64,000 nt of DNA from positions 1 to 64,000 of the forward strand of contig JAXGGA010006589.1 in the NCBI GenBank assembly GCA_038373865.1. The letters run 5' to 3'. Source of the stretch: Uloborus plumipes. Taxonomy: Eukaryota; Arthropoda; Arachnida; Araneae; Uloboridae. Made by a program: the position numbers and the translations under genes. Below, one piece after another: positions 56,301 to 64,000 of the stretch (the first letter of the stretch is position 1; every line of letters begins with the position of its first letter). A model generated the notes under the pieces. The model did no database searches and was not told the DNA's origin. It was given only the letters and a program-made list of their open reading frames with translations.

Positions 56301-59300
56301 GATATCACATAAATCACTCTTATTATTTAATTTACAATTATTTAACTTTTTCTTCAAATCAAAACTTTATAAAACTATTGAACTTTGGTAGTTTGAACAT
56401 TTCTTATTAGTATTTAATATTTATTTAAGAAGGGCAAATTAAGAAATGTTCATTTCCTCAGTTTCGTTCTATAATTATTATTTTTTTACATGTTGAAGAT
56501 TCATTTGCTTGTTTGCCTTTTTTTTTTTTTTTTTTACAGTAAAAGATGTATTTCTTATGTCCTAGTACTAAGACTATAAATAGTTAAATGTTTTTTTTTA
56601 GGTGGAAAACGTTACAGTAGAAATTCCAATGCCAAAATCTGTTCTAAACATGACATTAACACCCAGCCAAGGAAAGTACACTTTTGATCCTGTAAGCAAA
56701 ATTATGGTCTGGGAAATTGGTCGCATTGAACCAGGAAGAATGCCAAACATAAGAGGATCTGTGAGTATTTAGATTTGACCCTCTACATGCAAAACAGAAA
56801 GATTGTTGTAGTCGAGCTGTATTATTTTGTTGTTAACGAAACAGCTCACGCTAATTTTCACTTATGTCTTTTCAGAAACAGAATAGTTCCTTAACACTGA
56901 ATTATTGTTATGATATCTGTTAGATTGACTTTTTTTTTCCTCATTGCCTGTGCAGTTGTACTTTTGTTACACTGACATGTGTGATACGGGAGAATGTGTG
57001 TAACCATTTTTAGTTACATAATTGGTAAAAGGAGCTTTGATTCTAGTTATTTTTTTATTATTCTCTGCAATGATAATTAAAAGAAAGCAAACCTATGATG
57101 TGTCTCACAGATACAATGTCAGTAGTGGTGTTAGTATTTTGAGGATAGTAACCGAGTTTAAAAAATATAAATGGCAGAAGTAGCGTAAATATTGAAATTG
57201 CTCTATGAATCTTTACATATAACTTTAAACTTAAATATATTTTTATGCAGCAGTTTTTTTTTTCCTTGCATAATTACATTTCTTTTTCACCAGGGAACCA
57301 AAAAAGTTAGAATTGGTGGCAATTGAAAGAGAATCCCAAGACACCTTTTTATCACAAAAATTGTTTGCACTTGTGCACCCGTTATCGAGATATAAAGTCT
57401 TAAAGTCTGACAAAGTTTTAAAAAAAGTGCCCGATTTAAAACTTTAGCAAAAAATTAGTTCTCACAATTTCTCCACCTGCATCCATCCTATACTATAATA
57501 CGAGAGATGGTTGTCCAGTCGAAAATCGCCCCAGAATTAATAAACTCCGGTAAACTTGGGGGTCTGGGGTTTTTGGCCACGAGGAATCGATTGGCGCCGG
57601 TTTTGAAGCGCTACGGTCGAAAAGTTCGGAGTTACAGGTAGGATTCATTAAAAGTTTGAGAAGATTTCTTACTACGCCATTTTCTTTATGATTACTCTTA
57701 TTGTTATACTGTTTCATAGCAACCACGTTTTAACAATGGATTTCATATTTAATCACATCAGGGTAAATTTATGTTTTTATGGTATTTGGCAAATAATTTT
57801 TGGCAACATGTTAGAATTGTTATTGTTTTTGAAATTGAAAACAGATCGATCAAAATAAAGTTAGAATTGGGTATGGGCAGCGGTAGAGCCACTATATAGA
57901 CAGGCCGACGCATCAAGCTTAAGTTTCACCACTTTGGATCCAACTTATTAACTTTCACTTTCATTTTTCATCGTTGAGGAATTAGGGTTACCAGAGCAAA
58001 GTTTCGGGACATTGCCAAGCTTTGTTAATTTACGTAAAAAGTTACCAAAAAGCGATAACTGACCAGAAAAGACAATCCTCACACACGCGTTGGATCCTAA
58101 GTGGTAATCTTGATGCGTCGGCTCGTCTATATAGGGGCCTGAAGCCGCTGTTGTCCAATCGGTTAGTCGTCGGACGCGTAACCGGAGGGTCTCGGGTCGA
58201 TCATTTAGCCGCCGTTCAAAGATCCACCGTCTTCATTAATGGTTGCTGGGGGACGTCAAAAATGTTCGTGGTCACAAAATCCTCCAAGTGAAACGAAACC
58301 TCTGGTGTGTGCTGGGCCAAGGGTTTACTCGGCCCTTGGGCCTGGTTAAAAATGAACAGAGCGCTCTTCAGGGCCCCACATCCCGGTTAAAAAGCGAGTT
58401 GTGGTATGTACGCGGGGGGGGGGGGGACCTGGAGTGTGAAGTGAGGTGAAAGTCAAAACCAACTGGAACCAAATGCGTACTGGAGAACAGAGATTCTGCA
58501 TCCATTCGCATCAAATCCTCCCGCGCCTTCGGCGCCAAATGAAATGAAATTAGGTGTGATTTAACGGTGAGCATGGATTAAATAGGGTTGTGTTTTTTTA
58601 AATAAATTACGGCTGTTTTGAATGCGTAATTGCAACCAAAGGCTCAAAAATGCTTTTCAAGTTTATCTAAATAAGTACTGCGCACTTTAGAAAAAAAACA
58701 CGAGTTTACAAACCTCTTTTTTTTTAACCGAGCGGGCTCGGTCCCCTGGTACACGTTAAGGGTAATACGAGGAATGGTTGCCAAGTCGAAAATCGCCCCA
58801 GAATTAATTAACTCCGGTAAACTTGGGGGTCTGCGGTTTAGAGCCACGAGGAATCACGAGGTTTGGTTTTTCTAAATAAATTTGTCAAAAGTATTGAACT
58901 TCAACATACTTCAATCTTTACACTGCTCACTTTGTACCATTTCTTTAATTGTATAGTTTTTTTTATTATCAATTACATTTCATTTCCTTTGACTTTTCAA
59001 ACTTAATCTTTGTATAAAATAGTTCCCTTTCCAAACTCTAACTTTGTTTAGAATAGTTTACAATGGTGCACTTTAACCGGTTATCTTTTCACCAATGGTT
59101 TCACAAATTTTCTTATGGCATGTATTGTTTTGATAAATCACAATTTAAAATTTAAATCTTCGAGTTAGCTTCGATACCTGTTTTCCTCGAGCGGAGCTCG
59201 GTCACCCGCTGGTCTACTAATAGTATGAAAGTTGTCACCCATTCACTGAAACACGCTAAATTTGACGGCAGTTCTTAAAATCTCTGGAGATTTTAAATCA

Positions 59301-62300
59301 TATTTTGGTAGCGGGAATGTGAGGGCAAATAATTTATGCATGTTTTTCAGTGCTCTCGATTGCTACTTATTTATTTTTTTTTTTACATTATTACACTACT
59401 GTGTGGTTTCCTGGTTAGAAAAGAAACCTTGCAGCTCCAAAACACATCACAGGTTGATTGCAAATGTGCACCAAATGGCATTGGATTCATCCATATTTAA
59501 AAGTTGGTTTTCAATGTTAATGTAGCTAGACACAAAAATTATTCTTTGTCTTTACAAAATATACGAAACTCTTCCCTTTCAGATTGCTCTTCAGAGTGGA
59601 TCTTCAGTTCCTGAGTGTAATCCCACCATTAATGTGAGTTCTATGTTTCAAAAATACTTTGATGTACTGTGGAACCTCGATTTTATGTTTTTAGTCGGAC
59701 CAGTGATAAAAAAGCTCCAAGCGGGGAAAAAGTAAAATCAATCGGTGGGCGGGACTGATAATCTAACCACATTGTTTTAAATCATCCTATAGACTAGTGA
59801 GAAAAATGTAATCTTTACTTGCTTTTTTTTTTTTTTTTTTGATACAATTTTATTTATTACATGTTCTATACTAAAATTTTTTGTGAATTTGCTTTTTGGT
59901 TGGCATTCGCAAAAAAGAAAACAAGTTTTTTGAGTTTTTATGCATTGCATTCTTGATCAGCTATAGAAACTCCTTCCATTGTTTCTTCTTCATCTTCATC
60001 GTTTCTTTGCTATTATCGGAAGTGGGTGCTAAATCCTATATTGAAAAAATTCATGATGGGATAGATGATGCATGCAACATTGATTTCTGGAAGAATTTCA
60101 AGAAGAGTTATATCAGCTATGGTCCTCAATTGTTGTGAAGGAAGATTGTATTGTCAGAGAAAGTCCCTCTTACCATGGACAGTAAGACAGAGCAAAAATA
60201 ATGCCAGCACAACTTTAATTAGCTATGAAACTAATTTATCTTGGGGAAAAAGTTTCACCTATTTTATGGTCAAAAAACGATTTTTATCTGTTCAAAGACA
60301 AGTGGACTTTCTAAAAAGGAAGACGTAAAATCCGGAATACTACATCATTATCAGTATAGTTTTTTGTTTGGACCAGCAAATGATGTAGGAAGAAGGATCA
60401 CATATGAATCAGAAAATCTAAAATCGGAGTTCCACTGTAAATGTTTCTGAAGTCTTAACCTTCAAACTTTCGGTCTTTTTTTTTTAAACAACCTTTCATA
60501 ACACATTATCATCTATTCTCTATAAGCTATAACTTTTTTTATTATGTATTTATTTATTGAAATTTTTTATAATTTATTAATTAACTTGTTTTTAATCTAT
60601 TGAGAAAATCTTATTTTACCAGTCTGTATTCTATAAAATGATTCTAGTCCTTCAAGGTAACTTTGAACCCCAATTCATACACTTTAAACTGCTTCACTTG
60701 CATTTTAAGTTCTATTCTATTTTTTGGTGTAAAATGGAAGAATAGGTCCTAAAGTGTTGTAATGTTATCCAAAATTAAGAAATAAAAATCTTTAAACATA
60801 TTTAAAATGTTTCAACCTGTCTTGAATGACTGAATTGTTAAAGTTTAATTTCAGTCTATCACTGCAATGAAATACAAAATGAATTTTACTTATTATAGTG
60901 CAATTTTAAAACAGAAAAAAATTAAAGATTTAAAATCTCCTCAAGATTTCTATGGCTTGTAAAAATGCATATGCTATTATAACATAGGAAAACACTTTTA
61001 ATAACTTCAAAAATAAAGAGTTGCAAACTTATTTCATAACCTCGCGAGAGGAGTGCAGCACTGAACCTTTTTTCTAAAGTTAAATGTACCAAAAAATTCA
61101 AAGTGTGGTGCAATGTCAACACAAATAGTTCAAAGTTACACTGAATGACTGCTGATTCTACTACATTTCTTATTATTTAAAAATCATTAATTTTCTTTTA
61201 CAGATCTCATTCATTATAAATCAACTTGCTGTCTCTGGTTTGAAAGTTAACCGGTTAGATATGTATGGTGAGGTAAGCAAAATACCGCTCTTTTTCATAT
61301 TTTGTGTTCATTGTTCTGATGCTTAAATAAGATATGATCACTTCAGTTGCTACTATTTTATGACAAGTAAAATGCTATTCTTATTTTTCTTGGGTTTAGC
61401 TGTAAATATTCCAATTTTTCTAAAGTTAAATTTTTAAGTACAATGCTTAGTTTTTGTGTAGCACTTTTGTATCACTTCTGTTTTCTCTCTTTTGATGCAT
61501 TGTCCTGTAGCATGCTGCCCGCTTTTTTGTCCATTGCTGGTCGACTTTGGAGGCCCACATGAGATTAGAATTTGAACCATTCCATGAAAAAGCGGACATC
61601 TTGTCCCGCACATGACGCTCTTGTATTTCATTCAAAAGTAGTGATTTTAGAGAGTAACGTGTGCGAAATTTTGCAGGTTAAGAAATCAAAAACCGGTGTA
61701 TGATTTTTTTGGGCAAGAAACTTTGTTCATTGCCTTTTGAAATTACTAATTTTTAATGAGCGTCACGTGCGGGACAACGTGGAGGTATTTTTGTCTCATA
61801 TGTCTGCACCATAAATAGGATGAGACACTCTTTGCCTCTTTATCGGTGTAGCATCTAATGAAGCCAATTTAGGTGCTACAATTTGATCAGCGAACCGTGT
61901 GCCGACAGCAGTGGACTGGTTCAAATTTCTTGTAGTCTGCCGTCTAGCAAATCAAGTATCTTCTTGTTTTGACTGCAGTCACAAGGACACATAAAACCAG
62001 TGATCAATAAAACATTTGAAGGGGTCATGCCCCTTGATGAAATTCTCGTGGTGTGAACTTCAGTTTTTATTACACATTTTTGCCCCACAGAACGATTTTT
62101 TTCAAATGAAGTCAATTTCATCGTTAAAAGCGCTTTTCTTTTGTATACTGTACAGATCTTTTTTAATGCGCTATTGACTGTGTAGCATTTCTTTTTAACT
62201 CTATTTTTTAATATTAAAATTCATATATATTTGTTTCAAATTCTTTTTAAAAAATACTATTGCATTTCTGAAGCCTAACTAGCCAATTTAGACCCAGCCA

Positions 62301-63216
62301 ACCTAGAGCGTACACACTCAAACTACTTTACCTTGGCTCATTTCTGGGTACAATTTAAACTAAATCCAGAATTTTATCTAGATCGATGACCCCCAAGATC
62401 TTTTCTTCTGTACCAGACTGATTCCCCAGACTTCAAAATTGCAACGGCATTTTTCGTTGCAATTCAAAGCTTTGACACAATATTTGCTCTCTCAATACAT
62501 TAAGTATAGCTTGCCAGTTCACCTTAGGGAACGAAGGTTTATACATTGTTTATGCATTCAGTTGGCTCCTTTCTATACTCTGGTTCTACGTCAAAAAATA
62601 AAAGGAAACATTTTAAAACAAGTTCTCTTGAGGGGAAGGGGAGTTTTTGGTGATTTTTTAAATATTTTCAGGAGGATACCCCACCTTTCCAAGTGCTCGT
62701 GGTTTTGCTTCGCACCTCTTTAACCCCTAAGATGAATGTTAATGGTTAATACAATGCTCCTTTCTCGTCCTAATAAAAATAATGGCTTTAAAACTGGAAA
62801 AAAAAAAGAGTAAAGTGCCATTTCCAAAAAGTGAGATGTGATGGGGAAAATGGTTATCATATTGTTTGATTCAGGGGGTCATTTTATGTAAGAATCAGCA
62901 AGAATGATGCCAGAAGCAATTTTAAACAGGGTGCTATGCTGTGTAATTTTAAAGCAACTAAAATAAAAGCATCTAAAACGTTTTTCTGCTCGGTCTTTTT
63001 AGTTTCTATATTTATTTTCAAAATTTCAATGTGCTGGGAATGAAATTAGGGAACTAGAAAATATTATATATTTGCGTACATGTAATGAAATGTGTCAAGA
63101 AACAGAATTAGTAATTGGTTGTAATGATATTTTTATATCTTGTTTTCCAGAAATATAAACCTTTTAAAGGAGTAAAGTATGTGACAAAAGCTGGAAGATT
63201 TCAAGTTCGAATTTGA
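47363..63216 (+). CDS. AP3M1: AP-3 adaptor complex mu subunit
   Basis: Complete gene: 47363-47397, 48496-48680, 49696-49808, 49891-50012, 51911-52070, 52887-53000, 54691-54764, 56173-56278, 56602-56760, 59583-59633, 61204-61272, 63151-63216 (TGA 63214-63216). The phases join perfectly to 1254 bp, 417 aa; vertebrate AP3M1 is 418 aa. Seen: MIHSLFIINHSG, DVFMEKHWKSV and TPHHYLISIYRRNLFFV of the N-terminal longin-like domain (~1-140), then the mu homology domain (~176-417) with IPWRRTGVKYTNNEAYFDI, IDCCIKLSGMPDLSLSF, VPPDGNFRLMSYHIGSQ and KYKPFKGVKYVTKAGRFQVRI. Family role: cargo (YxxPhi) recognition by AP-3 on endosomes for traffic to lysosomes and lysosome-related organelles. Asp in AYFDI aligns with the cargo-binding Asp of AP-2 mu (inference). 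Confidence 0.97.
47398..52886. other. AP3M1: AP3M introns, first half
   Basis: Introns 47398-48495, 48681-49695, 50013-51910 and 52071-52886 are AT-rich with homopolymer tracts (T at 50081-50102, C at 51735-51745). No mobile element or RNA gene was recognised in them. Confidence 0.5.
53582..54254. mobile_element. hAT-like non-autonomous element in AP3M intron
   Basis: The left end CAGTCAGAGGCGTATTTGGA and the right end read inverted, CAGTGCCGTATTTTCGTATG, share the CAGTG.CGTATTT pattern. Both continue into GCCGCCCTGGGC / GCCCAGGGCGGC next to C-runs. No perfect target duplication found. Confidence 0.65.
54868..55024. mobile_element. Diverged pogo-like MITE remnant
   Basis: ACAGTTGAACCTCATTAAAA at the left and, inverted, CTACAATTCAAACTCGCTTA at the right are loosely complementary, about 157 bp apart. 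Assignment is weak. Confidence 0.35.
55467..55714. mobile_element. Foldback MITE, 248 bp
   Basis: GAAGGGCCAGGGGGAAAAAA and the following GATGAAAGTGACCAAAAAGTG pair with the inverted right end CACTTTTT...AAGATGAAAATCAC...GGCCCTTC. An internal inverted copy of GAAAAAAGATG lies near 55595. No coding. Confidence 0.75.
57486..59221. repeat. Composite repeat block with SINE in AP3M intron
   Basis: Two direct copies of a ~92-bp unit (57498-57588 and 58762-58854; shared CAGTCGAAAATCGCCCCAGA / AAGTCGAAAATCGCCCCAGA and ACTCCGGTAAACTTGGGGGT). One pair of inverted ~50-bp arms (57888-57943 and 58089-58137, shared GCCGACGCATCAAG and GGATCCAA) lies between. A tRNA-like SINE head follows, then hairpins GAGCGGGCTC (58729-58738) and CTCGAGCGGAGCTCG (near 59186). 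GC is higher than the flanks. Confidence 0.7.
58145..58210 (+). repeat. tRNA-derived SINE head
   Basis: GTCCAATCGGTTAGTCGTCG resembles a D arm/A box. CGGACGCGTAACCGGAGG resembles an anticodon arm, and GGTCTCGGGTCGATC is a near-consensus B box. Acceptor pairing is poor, so this is a SINE promoter, not a working tRNA. Confidence 0.6.
59667..60437. mobile_element. pogo-like non-autonomous element, 771 bp
   Basis: Left CTGTGGAACCTCGATTTTAT and inverted right CAGTGGAACTCCGATTTTAG, with TA on both sides (59665-59666, 60438-60439). An interior frame at 59896-60138 gives no recognisable domain. Confidence 0.75.
61602..61776. repeat. Inverted repeat in AP3M intron
   Basis: TTGTCCCGCACATGACGCTC at 61602-61620 pairs, with one mismatch, with GAGCGTCACGTGCGGGACAA at 61758-61776. 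The loop is about 137 bp. Likely a small DNA-element remnant. Confidence 0.75.
61777..63150. other. AP3M1: AP3M last intron, remainder
   Basis: Slightly higher GC at 62270-62730 with no conserved frame; the open frame at 62439-62723 has no recognisable domain. Probably decayed repeat sequence. Confidence 0.4.
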
Positions 63217-63411
63217 GTTTTGGTAGAGGACTTTCCAAAAAATTGAGTATTAAAATTACAAAAAAAAAAAAATCTATGCAATTTTGTATATAAACATATT
63301 CAAGATCATTATGTACATTTACTTTTCTGTACACAAAAAATTATTAAATTTATTTTTATACTATGAGAATTTGTCAGATTTATTTCATTCATTTTAAAAA
63401 ATATATTTTGG

Positions 63412-63417
63412 AATAAA
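63412..63417 (+). terminator. AP3M1: Candidate polyadenylation signal for AP3M
   Basis: AATAAA about 200 bp after the stop; a second lies at 63522-63527. Either would give a short 3' UTR ending before the repeat that starts near 63555. Confidence 0.5.
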
Positions 63418-63554
63418 TATTGCAAACTTAGTAGAAAGTTTACTATCTGATTTTGTAAAAAATGATATATGTGAGCATTTTTTTTTATAAAAGTGAATAT
63501 TTGCACATGAATATGTGACTAAATAAAAAGAAATTTTCTTTCATAATATATTTT

Positions 63555-64000
63555 TACTAGCGATACCCGCACGGCTTTGCCCGTGGTATAAAATTAAAAG
63601 TTCATTTGTAAAATAATTAATATAGCAGAAAAAATGCTCTATTTTAGTTATAATTCAACTATAATTCCTTCAAAGTATATGATATAAAAATCTGGTATGG
63701 ACCCCACACTACTTCCTTTTACGTGTAAATTATTTAGTGGATTACTTAAGTGCTAAAATAGTGCTTGGAGTGATCAAGATAACAATTCAAACATTTATAT
63801 CCCTAGTTTGCCACGAAACAATGCAAAAAAAATGTTTTACAATGATTAATCTCCTAAATGACGCCAATTTTAACATCATTCAGTGGATTTTTCGCAAAAT
63901 ATCGCCAATAGCGCCAAATTTAACCCAAAAAAAATCGCCAAATTGGCGACAAGTACTTGGCGACCGAAGGCTTGGCGATATATCGCCAAGTGGTCGCGCC
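63555..64000. repeat. Dispersed repeat ending in TTGGCGA-rich tail
   Basis: Begins TACTAGCGATACCCGCACGG with CTTTGCCCGTGG, a hairpin-prone motif common at ends of arthropod interspersed repeats. Its right part (63890-64000) contains TCGCCAA/TTGGCGA or close variants about eight times, including the perfect 20-bp palindrome CTTGGCGATATATCGCCAAG at 63971-63990. Cut by the window end. Confidence 0.6.

Noticed and set aside
58145..58210. Functional tRNA gene
   Set aside because: A and B boxes are present, but the acceptor and anticodon stems do not pair properly. Repeat context favours a SINE.
59896..60138. 80-codon frame inside the pogo-like element
   Set aside because: Hydrophobic low-complexity peptide with no match to a DDE or HTH domain.

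Overview
This is an AT-rich animal nuclear window with long introns and dense transposon debris. It is most likely an arthropod, possibly an arachnid. That guess rests on gene content and on the LINE, Tc1/mariner, hAT, pogo-like and piggyBac-like relics; no species call is possible from the sequence alone. No bacterial, CRISPR or operon features are present.

Three conserved protein-coding genes were rebuilt exon by exon, with matching splice phases at every junction. (1) About 4957-31306, + strand: the 3' part of a ubiquitin-specific protease of the USP4/11/15/32 group. It has 13 exons here and about 1027 residues; the N-terminus lies upstream of the window. It carries the Cys and His boxes, a zinc ribbon, a ubiquitin-like segment, a very long polar insert and, unusually, a RING-like zinc finger built from three exons. 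(2) 36575-46925, - strand: a complete NOMO gene (nodal modulator, an ER translocon-associated membrane protein), 7 coding exons, 1163 aa, one exon of 1742 bp. (3) 47363-63216, + strand: a complete AP-3 complex mu subunit (AP3M), 12 coding exons, 417 aa, with a tiny first coding exon of 35 bp.

Layout: USP and NOMO converge across a 5.3 kb gene-free stretch. NOMO and AP3M are head to head, with only 437 bp between their start codons, so they probably share a bidirectional promoter. The genes have different jobs: deubiquitination; ER membrane protein biogenesis; and vesicle sorting to lysosome-related organelles.

Introns and intergenic DNA hold the mobile elements. Among them are a nearly full-length Tc1/mariner (DD36E-type) copy with its TA duplication and a truncated inverted sister; a 651-bp palindromic foldback element; a 1.6-kb hAT-type element with a perfect 8-bp target duplication; a pogo-like element with a second palindromic element nested in it; two TTAA-flanked piggyBac-like MITEs; tRNA-derived SINE heads; LINE 3' ends; and a broken zinc-finger gene in a GC-rich island inside a USP intron.

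The points most worth following are the RING-like finger inside a deubiquitinase, the small USP exon enclosed by inverted Tc1 copies, the nested palindromes able to form long hairpin RNA, and the zinc-finger pseudogene island.
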